Positions 45,015-53,875 of a stretch of DNA of 64,000 nt are shown piece after piece (position 1 is the stretch's first letter; every line of letters begins with the position of its first letter). Below the pieces are notes generated by a model. It saw only the letters and a program-made list of their open reading frames with translations. It was not told the origin of the DNA and made no database searches. The translations under genes and the position numbers were made by a program. This DNA comes from Bacteroides fragilis (GTDB taxonomy: Bacteria > Bacillota > Clostridia > Lachnospirales > Lachnospiraceae), in contig JAMPFK010000014.1 in assembly GCA_023664485.1 (NCBI GenBank), positions 1 through 64,000 of the forward strand. The letters are read 5' to 3'.

Positions 45015-45866
45015 TTATTTACAAAGAATAATATTATTATTATCTCCCACGGGCAGCATACGGACTGTCTGTTTTTCCTCTTTCATAAAATCATAAACCG
45101 CCTTTTTTACCCCTTCATAAGAAAAGTAATCATCTATAACTATTATTCCGTTTTCTGCCATCCTACTCCAAAAATAACGCAGTCCTTCCAATGTCGGCTT
45201 ATATAAATCGACATCGAGACTCACAAAAATAAATTTGTCTTCCACATTTACTGCCGTTTCCGGAAAATAACCTTTTTTAACAATACAATTTTCAGGGTAT
45301 TTCATTCTGCCTAAAACCAAATCAACCGTTGTTGCTTCCAAATAATCGCAAGCATCATATAAAGATGACGTATCCGTTTCTGAACAAATGTCAATCTGAT
45401 CATTTCTATCTCTTTGATCAAATCCTGTAAAAGTATCAAACAAATATAGTTTCCTATCAGGGAAATTCTCGTTTATCCTTTTGGCATACTCACCTTGAAA
45501 TACTCCTAATTCAGCGGTGTTCCCTGTATATCCTCCCCCGTATACTATCTTTGCAAAATCTGAAAGAATATCATATTTATACGTTCTTACTCCCAGTGAG
45601 TAGCTATCATCAATTTTGTTAAAGTCAACGCCATATTCTTTCATCTGTTCAATCATCTCATCGTGTCCTGTCATTGAACCTATAAAAACACAGTCATACT
45701 CCATTTCTCTTATGTATTCAGGTTTGTATACCTTAACGCCTTCAACCTCTGTTCCTTGACGTTTCTCAAAATTATCCAAAAAGGCTAAAATATTGTATTT
45801 ACCACATATATCTCCGTAAATCTTTTTGCCTAATTGCCCTGCCCCAAAAATAACTGCTTTTTTCAT
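45015..45866 (-). CDS. Rossmann module + TylF-family methyltransferase
   Basis: A 283-residue protein. Residues 1-95 are the Rossmann module (KAVIFGAGQLGKKIYGDI, AFLDNFEKRQG, CVFIGSMTG). The rest is a TylF/macrocin-O-methyltransferase-like enzyme: GNTAELGVFQGEYAKRI is the SAM loop, LYLFDTFTGFDQRD follows, then FIFVSLDVDLYKPTLEGL and IVIDDYFSYEGVKKAV with metal-site acids. Such enzymes methylate sugar hydroxyls. AAGGAG precedes the ATG. Confidence 0.85.
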   Translation of the reverse strand: MKKAVIFGAGQLGKKIYGDICGKYNILAFLDNFEKRQGTEVEGVKVYKPEYIREMEYDCVFIGSMTGHDEMIEQMKEYGVDFNKIDDSYSLGVRTYKYDILSDFAKIVYGGGYTGNTAELGVFQGEYAKRINENFPDRKLYLFDTFTGFDQRDRNDQIDICSETDTSSLYDACDYLEATTVDLVLGRMKYPENCIVKKGYFPETAVNVEDKFIFVSLDVDLYKPTLEGLRYFWSRMAENGIIVIDDYFSYEGVKKAVYDFMKEEKQTVRMLPVGDNNNIILCK

Positions 45867-45902
45867 TGTACCTCTCCTTTCATTAATCCAAACAGGCTAA
45901 CA

Positions 45903-47255
45903 TCAATTCTCCCCTGCATTCAACTCTGTTTTTATTTGTAATTTTTCCAGACAATCATAACGCAGTATTTCCGTTTCACCATAACTGTTATTTGAAGCTA
46001 CTCCGATGACCTCGACATCATCATATATAAACGTATTATTATCAAATGTATAACTCCACTGATTTTTATCGGTAAAATCCAAATTATCCCAGTAATATCT
46101 CCCTTCTTTTGTTTTTATTGCAAGAAATGGCTGAGGGCCAAAAATATTTTTTTCTGTAGTTACGATTAACCTAATCGGAAAAATATTTAAATTTAACTTC
46201 ATCTCTAATCCTATCTTTTCAGGCTGTAATTTTAATACTTTCCGCATGGCGCTTAACGCATCCGAATATATAAACTTTACCTCTTTATAATCGATGCTTG
46301 CGCTCTGAATCATTCCCCTTACTTTGCCGATCTCCTCCTCCATATCTTTATAGTCATGATCCGTAAATGCTAAAATCACATCCTGCCCTTCCGACGCCAG
46401 CCGAAATGCCTCATTGACATCCTCCTGTCTTAATTCCCTGATCCGCGCTTTCATATTCAGACATCTTGTTATCCATCTATGGCAGGTACCTTTCGTCTGA
46501 TAATCATCATGACCTGGATGATATGGAATCCATTCTTTCGGCGCGTATCTCCAGTCTCCAAACCTGCCGCCCTCCAGATCAATCTGCCTGTCGTCTGCGT
46601 AATCCGTTGCCTGATTTCCATAGTCAAATGGAATCCATTGTTCCAGAAACCAGTGTGAATCCGGACGTTCCGTATGAAATCCCGGCCTGTATGTATTGGG
46701 GAACCAGTTTCTGTCAATTATCTTTCTTGCAAGTATTTCATTTAATGTATCCCGCCCCCAATATGCTGTCCCTGAATCATGGTAATTTCCTGAAAAAGAT
46801 ACAGGATGATGATGGAATCCAATGAAATCCCCCGCATTCTGTGCCTGTACCATCTCCACATAATGATCATAGATTTTATGATGTCCTGAATCCCTTTTCC
46901 TCGGATTTTTCCCCCAGAATCCAACGTGATCCATACAGAACCAGTTATAAATCCATCCTCCACCCTCTGAATCATTTAACTTATGCCTGAAATCATACGT
47001 CGTTATTTTCTCCAATGCCCTGTCAATTTCATCCCATGAGCCCTTTGTTGCCGCTTTATGATTTCTAAATAAATTTTTAACCCCTTCCGTGTTCTCCCCG
47101 CAATCCAAAAGGCCTTTTCTTAACAATTCATAATTTTCCTCTGTGTTTTCAATCGTAATCCCATATATTTTTTTAATCTGCTCAAATATAACGCCCTTGT
47201 CCTCATAAAGCGGGCCCTCGGTGTCAATACAATGTACAATATATACGCTCCCCAT
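45903..47255 (-). CDS. Putative polysaccharide-deacetylase-like protein
   Basis: A 450-residue protein beginning VYIVHCIDTEGPLYED, with FIGFHHHPVSFSG, NTYRPGFHTERPDSHWF and VILAFTDHDYKDME further on. The Asp near the start, the His cluster and the later R-P-G-F-H block recall deacetylase-type (NodB-like) barrels, but standard NodB motifs are not exact. It lies beside the nonulosonate genes, so it may remove an acyl group from a sugar of that pathway. Function is inferred from context only. AGGAG precedes the ATG. Confidence 0.6.
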   Translation of the reverse strand: MGSVYIVHCIDTEGPLYEDKGVIFEQIKKIYGITIENTEENYELLRKGLLDCGENTEGVKNLFRNHKAATKGSWDEIDRALEKITTYDFRHKLNDSEGGGWIYNWFCMDHVGFWGKNPRKRDSGHHKIYDHYVEMVQAQNAGDFIGFHHHPVSFSGNYHDSGTAYWGRDTLNEILARKIIDRNWFPNTYRPGFHTERPDSHWFLEQWIPFDYGNQATDYADDRQIDLEGGRFGDWRYAPKEWIPYHPGHDDYQTKGTCHRWITRCLNMKARIRELRQEDVNEAFRLASEGQDVILAFTDHDYKDMEEEIGKVRGMIQSASIDYKEVKFIYSDALSAMRKVLKLQPEKIGLEMKLNLNIFPIRLIVTTEKNIFGPQPFLAIKTKEGRYYWDNLDFTDKNQWSYTFDNNTFIYDDVEVIGVASNNSYGETEILRYDCLEKLQIKTELNAGEN

Positions 47256-47270
47256 AAATTGTTTCTCCTG

Positions 47271-48008
47271 CTATTTAATATCCAGATACTTTCCCTGTTC
47301 CCAATAATACTGCGTCAATGTCTCCATAATTTCGAAATCATTTTCACTGTCTATATCCAAAACACCGCTATCCTTCATTTTCCAGACTAACGCATGTCTG
47401 TTTTGGGCCCTCATATCCAACAAATAATCCCGTGCCCAGACGTATATTGACGCATTCATATCAAAACATTCAGGCACCTGCTGCCTTGATGTATAATCAG
47501 ACGAAATAACCCTGTCATAAAATCCGTCTTCCGTTTTGCATACCATGTTAAAATACGGGCTTCTTCTGGCTTCCACAACGCTATACGCATAATTACACCT
47601 GTCGTTCTGTATTACCCGACCAATCGTTCCTTCCACATCTTCCAGATTTCTCAATGGAGAAGTAATATCCAGATCAACGATTAATCCATACTCACACTTT
47701 TTCATTTTTTCTACTGTCATGAATGTATCCCGTATAACCTCTCCCTTTGCAACAATATCTCCTGCAAGTTCATTCTTTCTTTTTACCAAAATATAATCTG
47801 TCCCTCTGTTATCAATCTGTTCTAAAAGCTGCTGGCTGTCTGTATTCACAGCTAAATCTATATGGATTTGATTGCTATATTTTTTCACAAATTTATCATA
47901 TATTTCCAATGTATAGTATACAATCGGCCGTCCGCAAAACATTCGTACATTTTTTCCTGCAACACCCTTGGAACCGGCTCTTGCACATATTGTAAACAGT
48001 ATATTCAT
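47271..48008 (-). CDS. legF: Acylneuraminate/legionaminate cytidylyltransferase
   Basis: A 245-residue CMP-nonulosonate synthetase. The N-terminal CTP-binding signature is ICARAGSKGVAGKNVRMFCGRP, with LIVDLDITSPLRNLEDV and NASIYVWARDYLL downstream. It activates a nonulosonic acid with CTP. The neighbours encode NeuB- and NeuC-type enzymes plus LegB- and PtmE-type proteins, which together favour legionaminic over sialic acid. GGAGG precedes the ATG. Confidence 0.87.
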   Translation of the reverse strand: MNILFTICARAGSKGVAGKNVRMFCGRPIVYYTLEIYDKFVKKYSNQIHIDLAVNTDSQQLLEQIDNRGTDYILVKRKNELAGDIVAKGEVIRDTFMTVEKMKKCEYGLIVDLDITSPLRNLEDVEGTIGRVIQNDRCNYAYSVVEARRSPYFNMVCKTEDGFYDRVISSDYTSRQQVPECFDMNASIYVWARDYLLDMRAQNRHALVWKMKDSGVLDIDSENDFEIMETLTQYYWEQGKYLDIK

Positions 48009-48014
48009 TTTTTC

Positions 48015-48953
48015 TTAATCCTCCATCAGGGCTGTTTTTAACGTATCATATGCGTCTGATACTGTATTCATATTTTCCTGCTTTTTCTCTATGCAATCCA
48101 GGAAATACTCTAATTCATTTATATAGCAGTCTTCTTCAGGAAACTCCTGTTTATTTGTTAACTCGTCGTTCTCATACTCATACACTATATCAGAAACCAA
48201 ATCAACATCTATTCTTTTATTATTTGTAAACATCTGTAAAATACGTTCTGTTTTATGCCCAACATAATCCAAATGCATTTCCAAAAACATGTTTGGATAT
48301 CGGGCTATATAAATTGATATATCATCGCTGTCTATTTCCAACGCTGACACATGGCCTCTCATATTGACCACTTTATCAGGCTTTCCAAACAAATACATTA
48401 CATAATCCCATTCATGAATTAGGTCTTTTGTCACTCCGCCTCCCAAATCCCTCCTGGCAGAATATATGTTTCTATAATCCACACCCTTTCTCCATGCTGG
48501 CAGATATGACGTTGAAATAACTCTTACAGAGATAATATTTCCATAATTTTTTATATTCTGTTTGATAAATTTCATAATGCTTTTATGCCGCAATGGGCAT
48601 GCTACATAATAAATACTGCCCTTTTTCCAGGCCAGTTCCTCTATATTATAATCTGCAGATGCAAAAACAGGCTTCTCTATAAACATGTGTTTTGTTTTCG
48701 CAATCACATTCTTAATCGTATCATAATGTAACAATGTTGGATTTGTTACAAATATTATGTCATAATCATCCGGCATTTCATCTATCCGATAATATTGCTT
48801 TGAGAGAATACCGACCCATCTTTCATCCAATGCAGTATTACCACACCGCAAAGCGTCTATCTGGTATTTAATTCCGCGTTTTCCTAACACTATTGTTAAA
48901 TTTTTTAAATGCCTTTTCCCAATAGAGCCAAGACCTATCATGCATATTTTCAA
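48015..48953 (-). CDS. Gfo/Idh/MocA oxidoreductase
   Basis: A 312-residue NAD(P)-dependent oxidoreductase. The N-terminal nucleotide motif is MIGLGSIGKRHLKNL, MFIEKPVFAS carries the family E-K-P motif, and GGGVTKDLIHEWDY the conserved D-x-x-x-H substrate region. The start is a TTG with GAGG 7 nt upstream. It is paired with the next oxidoreductase gene; similar genes (ptmF-like) accompany legionaminic acid synthesis in campylobacters. Confidence 0.85.
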   Translation of the reverse strand: MKICMIGLGSIGKRHLKNLTIVLGKRGIKYQIDALRCGNTALDERWVGILSKQYYRIDEMPDDYDIIFVTNPTLLHYDTIKNVIAKTKHMFIEKPVFASADYNIEELAWKKGSIYYVACPLRHKSIMKFIKQNIKNYGNIISVRVISTSYLPAWRKGVDYRNIYSARRDLGGGVTKDLIHEWDYVMYLFGKPDKVVNMRGHVSALEIDSDDISIYIARYPNMFLEMHLDYVGHKTERILQMFTNNKRIDVDLVSDIVYEYENDELTNKQEFPEEDCYINELEYFLDCIEKKQENMNTVSDAYDTLKTALMED

Positions 48954-48962
48954 ACTGGCACC

Positions 48963-49928
48963 TCAATTTTCAATCTTATCGATTATTTTCAGGATTTCTT
49001 TATCTTTTTCAAAGCTATATAAAGGTTTTTCCCCTTTTATTACTCTGAAAAACGCCTCTGTCTCTTTCATATATGCATATTCATTAATTGACTCACTATA
49101 CCCTTCCTCATGAATATACTCTCCTGCCGATATCTGTTTCAGCTCCCCTGATATAATATCCTTTTCATATAATGTTTCCGGTGTTCCATCCCAGGTAATA
49201 TATAATCCTTCATTAAAAATCTCTAATTTCCTGACTGCCTGTCTGCTCACAACATCTATTGTTAAATTACCAATACTTCCATTGGAATGTTCCAGCTGAA
49301 TAAAATAGGTATCGGGAAAATCCAGCTTTAAATCAGTAAGTTTTGTCCTGACTACATGTAACTTTTTTATCTCTCCAAATACATTCTGTATCCACGGCAA
49401 TTCAATTGCCAGAATTTCTCTGCATCCGTTCGTCTTTTTATCACTTACAAAAAAATCTTTTAAATTATCCCACGGATGCCAATCCGGAAGATACTGCCCC
49501 ACATGATACCGGTATGCACATGGGTTTCCATTTTGTTTTATTCTGCTATCAATTATCTGCATTTCTTCCCTGTATAATGGAGTGGAAGAAAGAAACAGTA
49601 TTTTCCCCTTTTGTTTGGCCAATCTGATATTTTCATCATACAAGTCATCTATCAGATTGATTTCCGAAAAAACATGAAGATTACGCTCAAGACACTCTTT
49701 AATGATTGGAGCATGCAACCGCGGCGATGTGCATATAAATACACAATCAGGTTCTTCAGTAATATCTGCGAGTGTGGAATAGCAATCGATCCCGTATTCG
49801 CAGGCAGCGCTTTGCGCTCTGTTCTCATTACAGTCAATCCCTGTAATCGTTAAGTCATCAAAAAGAAGTCTCAATAACCTTATTCTTCTTTTTCCCATTG
49901 ATCCTAAGCCAACAACACAAATCTTCAT
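48963..49928 (-). CDS. Gfo/Idh/MocA oxidoreductase
   Basis: A 321-residue Gfo/Idh/MocA protein. It begins KICVVGLGSMGKRRIRLL and continues CVFICTSPRLHAPIIKECL; the usual E-K-P motif reads FSEINLIDD, so the conserved Lys is missing. ILAIELPWIQNVFG replaces the D-x-x-x-H block. The active site may therefore be altered. The start at 49928 has GAGG 7 nt upstream; the longer frame would add eight residues. It lies between the NeuC-type gene and the other oxidoreductase. Confidence 0.82.
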   Translation of the reverse strand: MKICVVGLGSMGKRRIRLLRLLFDDLTITGIDCNENRAQSAACEYGIDCYSTLADITEEPDCVFICTSPRLHAPIIKECLERNLHVFSEINLIDDLYDENIRLAKQKGKILFLSSTPLYREEMQIIDSRIKQNGNPCAYRYHVGQYLPDWHPWDNLKDFFVSDKKTNGCREILAIELPWIQNVFGEIKKLHVVRTKLTDLKLDFPDTYFIQLEHSNGSIGNLTIDVVSRQAVRKLEIFNEGLYITWDGTPETLYEKDIISGELKQISAGEYIHEEGYSESINEYAYMKETEAFFRVIKGEKPLYSFEKDKEILKIIDKIEN

Positions 49929-49965
49929 ACAACTGCCTCTTTTCAGCGGCAAAATTCCAATGTAA

Positions 49966-51168
49966 CTATACCTTCAGCCACTGACCTCTCTTGTCTGAAA
50001 TCTGTTCAAATGAAAAGTCATAAAATTTTTTTACAGCCGCTCTGCTCTGCCGCAAATATCTCTGTATTTCCGAAAATATTAACCCTGACGTTCCATCCTG
50101 TTCATATGGGTTTTTCAAATCGCTCAGAATTCTTTCCTGCTTCATTTTTTTCGCCTGGCTGACTGCCACACATATTTCTTCTACACTATTCCCGCAATCA
50201 ATAACAGAAATTGCCTTTACCCTGCCTGACTGCCTGTCCCCAATATTTACCGTTGGTATTTTGAAAGAGGGCGCCTCGACAATCCCACTGGATGAATTAC
50301 CGATTACCATCTCACAGTACTGTAATGCGCTCAGGTAACGAATCATTCCCAAAGATGTAATTACTACCGCCCGATTATTGTTATTCTTTACATATTCTTC
50401 TATTTTCAGATTAATAATTCTTCCATCTGTATCAGCATTTGCCTTTGTAAATATAATTCGATATTCCTGAAATCTATCCAATGCCGCCAAAAGATTACTA
50501 ATCTGTTCCTGTGCCGTATTATTTTCCAAAGTTACCGGATGAAATGTTACCAGCACATAGGGTATGTCCAATGAAAAGCCAATGCTCTTTGCCAGTTCTT
50601 TTTTACTCAGTAACTTCTGTGTTTTTATATTTTCTACACCTAATGCGCCTACATAAAATACCCTTTTGGGTTCTTCTCCCAACTGGATGACACGCTTTCC
50701 ATATTCTTCTGTTGAAGTAAAATGTAACGTACTCATTTTCGTTATGGAATGTCTGATTGCATCATCAACTGCCCCTGATGTTAATTCCCCGCCGTGTATA
50801 TGCGCAATCGGTATCCTGTGCACCATTGCCGCAATTGCCGCCGCAAGAGCCTCATACCTGTCGCCGAGAATAACAACCATATCGGGAACAATTCCTGTAA
50901 AAATATCGGCAAACCCGATTGTCCCTAAACCGATGGATTTTGTGATACCATTTGGCGTATCAGAGCTCAAAAGCATTTCATTCCGTTCTGTTATCTGAAA
51001 TCCATCCTGTTCTATCTCTTTATATGTAAGGCCAAATTCAGGCGACAGATGCATTCCTGTGACTACAAGCTGCAGCTCCATATCAGGGTCATTATTTATT
51101 TTCTGAATCAATGATTTTAGCAATCCATACTCTGCTCTGGTTCCTGTCACTACGCATACTTTTTTCAT
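49966..51168 (-). CDS. legG: Hydrolysing UDP-GlcNAc-type 2-epimerase (NeuC/LegG)
   Basis: A 400-residue UDP-sugar 2-epimerase of the hydrolysing type. It begins VCVVTGTRAEYGLLKSLI, with VVILGDRYEALAAAIAA, IAHIHGGELTSGAVDDAIRH and VIGNSSSGIVEAPSF. NeuC and LegG release a 2-epimerised acylated mannose-type sugar for condensation with pyruvate. The 4-bp ATGA overlap with the NeuB-type gene shows tight coupling. The LegG rather than NeuC reading rests on the presence of legB and ptmE. Confidence 0.88.
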   Translation of the reverse strand: MKKVCVVTGTRAEYGLLKSLIQKINNDPDMELQLVVTGMHLSPEFGLTYKEIEQDGFQITERNEMLLSSDTPNGITKSIGLGTIGFADIFTGIVPDMVVILGDRYEALAAAIAAMVHRIPIAHIHGGELTSGAVDDAIRHSITKMSTLHFTSTEEYGKRVIQLGEEPKRVFYVGALGVENIKTQKLLSKKELAKSIGFSLDIPYVLVTFHPVTLENNTAQEQISNLLAALDRFQEYRIIFTKANADTDGRIINLKIEEYVKNNNNRAVVITSLGMIRYLSALQYCEMVIGNSSSGIVEAPSFKIPTVNIGDRQSGRVKAISVIDCGNSVEEICVAVSQAKKMKQERILSDLKNPYEQDGTSGLIFSEIQRYLRQSRAAVKKFYDFSFEQISDKRGQWLKV

Positions 51169-52163
51169 ATCTGTACCATCTCGTCCGCATCATAATCTCT
51201 GTTTGCTCTCATTCCTATAACTTCATCCCAGCGCATAGGGCTTACTCCATTTCCAGGACGTTTTGTTGTCAAATTTATTTCCGTAAATCTTTCACCTTTT
51301 TTTATATTGGCTGCCGCGACAATACTCTTCCTGACAATATTCATATTTGCTTTTTCCGACTCAGACGCCTCTTTTATCCCATTTCCCAATGCTGATTCTA
51401 TTTTTCTGATTCCCTCAATCATCTGCTTTAATTCATGTGGTTCAAGGCTTGCTTTGTGATCCGGACCTTTCATATTCCTGTCTAATGTAAAATGCTTTTC
51501 AATCACTGCTGCTCCAAGCGCTGCTGCGGCAATTGGTATCTCTGTCCCTTGTGTATGGTCTGAATAACCGACCGGGAGCCCAAGTTCTTCACGCATGCTT
51601 ACCATTGCAAGCAGATTTACATCTGAAACCGGCGTTGGATATTGAGTGTTACAATGAAGTAACGTAATGTCTTTTGCTCCGTTATTTTTAAGTATGCCAA
51701 CCGCTGCCTTTACCTCATCCATACTGCTCATACCAGTTGAAAGTATTACTCTTTTCTGCTGCCTCGCAATTTCAAGCAGGCAGGGCAGATTCGTTATCTC
51801 ACCTGACGGTATTTTGAAAATCTGCATTCCCAATCCTGATAAAACTTTTATGCTTTCTATGTCAAACGGCGTTGACAGAAACATTATCTTTTTCTCCTCA
51901 CAGTACTCCATCAATTCCTTATGCATCTGCTCTGTCAATTCTAATTGTTTTAACATTTCAAGCTGCGATTCCGACTTATCGGTTGTTTCAAGTTGATACT
52001 CTGCTTTTTGCGCATTTTTACACACAAGCCTCTCAGCCTTAAAAGTTTGAAACTTAACCGCATCCGCGCCTGCTTCACTTGCCACATCTATCAACTGTTT
52101 TGCAATTTTGATATCGCCGTTATGGTTCACCCCTGCCTCAGCTATTACAAATACCTTACCCAT
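51165..52163 (-). CDS. legI: NeuB/LegI-type nonulosonate synthase
   Basis: A 332-residue synthase that condenses phosphoenolpyruvate with an acylated mannose-type sugar. Family blocks are VIAEAGVNHNGD at the start, ADAVKFQTFKAERL, FLSTPFDIESI, KIPSGEITNLPCL, LLHCNTQYPTP, GYSDHTQGTEIPIAA and EKHFTLDR. A C-terminal SAF-type antifreeze-like domain follows (RKSIVAAANIKKGE). The start at 52163 has GGGG 9 nt upstream and lies 8 bp inside the preceding gene's end. Confidence 0.9.
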   Translation of the reverse strand: MGKVFVIAEAGVNHNGDIKIAKQLIDVASEAGADAVKFQTFKAERLVCKNAQKAEYQLETTDKSESQLEMLKQLELTEQMHKELMEYCEEKKIMFLSTPFDIESIKVLSGLGMQIFKIPSGEITNLPCLLEIARQQKRVILSTGMSSMDEVKAAVGILKNNGAKDITLLHCNTQYPTPVSDVNLLAMVSMREELGLPVGYSDHTQGTEIPIAAAALGAAVIEKHFTLDRNMKGPDHKASLEPHELKQMIEGIRKIESALGNGIKEASESEKANMNIVRKSIVAAANIKKGERFTEINLTTKRPGNGVSPMRWDEVIGMRANRDYDADEMVQI

Positions 52164-52812
52164 TTTCAAAAACCCCGACATCTTTTTGCTTTTCCATTGT
52201 TCCGTATCGTATCATATTATTCTGAACATCCTTACTTACTATCGTCCCCGCCCCAATAATACAGCAGTTTCCAATTTTTCTTTCCTGGATCACTGTGGCA
52301 TTCGCTCCTATCAAAGTCTGCTCTCCTACCAAAACTCCGCCACACAGCACGCTCCCAACTGCAATATGCGAGAATTCACCTATAATACAGTCATGCTCCA
52401 AAATTGCCCCTGTATTGATAATACACATTCTTCTTATTTGAACATTCGCATTAACAACCGCATTTTTCCCAATAAAGATACCGTCCTCTAACTCTGCGCT
52501 TTCTGAAACAACCGCCGTGCTGTCAATAATATTAGGCACTGTATAACCGATATCCTTTAATTGCTTATATAAATGATTTCTTACAGTTCCATGCCCCATA
52601 AAACCAATTGTTATAAAAGCATTCTTTATTCCCTGGTCAAAATACTTCTTCAATGCATCGTCTGTATCCAATACACAATAATCTTTAAATTTCTTTCCCT
52701 GCATTTCTTTCATATCAAGAAAGCCTATAATATTATATTTCCCTGTCTGCTCTATACTGTCCACTACGCTGTGCGTATGCCCTCCAAGCCCAAGCAAAAT
52801 AATATCCTCCAT
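52156..52812 (-). CDS. NeuD/PglD-type acetyltransferase
   Basis: A 218-residue acetyltransferase. Residues 1-85 are the native PglD_N domain (ILLGLGGHTHSVVDSI, IGFLDMKEMQG, AFITIGFMG), the natural relative of the Rossmann module. The rest is a left-handed beta-helix of hexapeptide repeats (IFIGKNAVVNANVQI, GEFSHIAVGSVLCGG, GANATVIQ). The His in EHDCIIGEFSHIAVG fits the catalytic base. It may act as the LegH 4-N-acetyltransferase, or as a NeuD O-acetyltransferase. Confidence 0.85.
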   Translation of the reverse strand: MEDIILLGLGGHTHSVVDSIEQTGKYNIIGFLDMKEMQGKKFKDYCVLDTDDALKKYFDQGIKNAFITIGFMGHGTVRNHLYKQLKDIGYTVPNIIDSTAVVSESAELEDGIFIGKNAVVNANVQIRRMCIINTGAILEHDCIIGEFSHIAVGSVLCGGVLVGEQTLIGANATVIQERKIGNCCIIGAGTIVSKDVQNNMIRYGTMEKQKDVGVFENG

Positions 52813-52818
52813 ATTTTA

Positions 52819-53856
52819 TCAACACCCTAATCTTTCCTTCATCTTTTCCAGTTCATCAAGCTGCCCCATATCAAGCCATGCCTCCTCGCCAATCGGATAA
52901 ACCCCTATTCTTTTTTTCTCGCTCATATATTTTTCAATAATTGCCGGAAAATCTATCGGCTCGTTATATTCCAGCTCTTCTATCACTTCTGGTTCTACAA
53001 AATAGCATCCTGTATTTGTAAAAAAAGACATACTCGGTTTTTCCTGCATAGACTCAATCAGCCCATTCTCCCCTATATTTACTACTCCGTATGGTATCGT
53101 AAAATTTTTTAAAGAGCACACCATTGTAATCATATTTTCAGATTCAATATGCTGTTCATACGCTTTTGTCAAATCATCATCCAGCAGAATATCGCAATTC
53201 GTTAAAATAAATGTATCCTTAATCCTGCCTTTCAGAAGGCTGATGCCGCCCCCTGTCCCCAGCGCTTTTTCCTCTGTTATAAAATCAAGCCGGTATTTTT
53301 TTTCAAGCTCGTCAAAATATGCCTTTATCATATTTCTTTTATAATTAACTATCATATAAAACTGCTTACACCCATATGTACAAAATCGATTAATGATATG
53401 TTCAACTATCGGATAATCGCCAACAGGTATCAAAGGCTTTGGCAAAATATTGGTATACGGAGAAAGCCTCGTTCCCAGTCCTCCTGCCATAATAACAACA
53501 GGTATTTCTTTATCAAACACTTTATGATCCTGCACAAGATCACCTGCAAAGACTACCCTCTTAATCATATGTTTTCTGTCCACAATAGGAATTGCGTCAA
53601 TTTTCTGTTCCTTTATAATATACATTGCCTGCTCAGCCTGTTGTTCATATAAATATTTAGGTCTGTAATTTGCCGCGTATTTTACCGAAATCTGCAAATC
53701 GCCTTTTTTCAGTATCCACCTGCGAATATCACCATCCGTAAGAGACGCCAGCAATTTCCCCTCTTTGTGTACAAACAATATTTTTTTTCCACCTTTATCA
53801 AGCTGCTGCATCGCGTCCAATATACTTTTATCTTCTTCTATATACACTTCATTCAT
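52819..53856 (-). CDS. ptmE: CBS-domain nucleotidyltransferase (PtmE/LegX type)
   Basis: A 345-residue protein. Residues 1-115 are a CBS pair (LLASLTDGDIRRWIL, AIPIVDRKHMIK). Residues 120-345 are a sugar nucleotidyltransferase: VVIMAGGLGTRLSPYTNILP, PKPLIPVGDYPIVEHII, TEEKALGTGGGISLL, EEAWLDMGQLDE. PtmE makes GDP-glucosamine for legionaminic acid synthesis in Campylobacter. The domain order matches PtmE exactly. It precedes the NeuD-type gene on the same strand. Confidence 0.87.
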   Translation of the reverse strand: MNEVYIEEDKSILDAMQQLDKGGKKILFVHKEGKLLASLTDGDIRRWILKKGDLQISVKYAANYRPKYLYEQQAEQAMYIIKEQKIDAIPIVDRKHMIKRVVFAGDLVQDHKVFDKEIPVVIMAGGLGTRLSPYTNILPKPLIPVGDYPIVEHIINRFCTYGCKQFYMIVNYKRNMIKAYFDELEKKYRLDFITEEKALGTGGGISLLKGRIKDTFILTNCDILLDDDLTKAYEQHIESENMITMVCSLKNFTIPYGVVNIGENGLIESMQEKPSMSFFTNTGCYFVEPEVIEELEYNEPIDFPAIIEKYMSEKKRIGVYPIGEEAWLDMGQLDELEKMKERLGC

Positions 53857-53875
53857 GTTTCATGTTCTCTCATTC

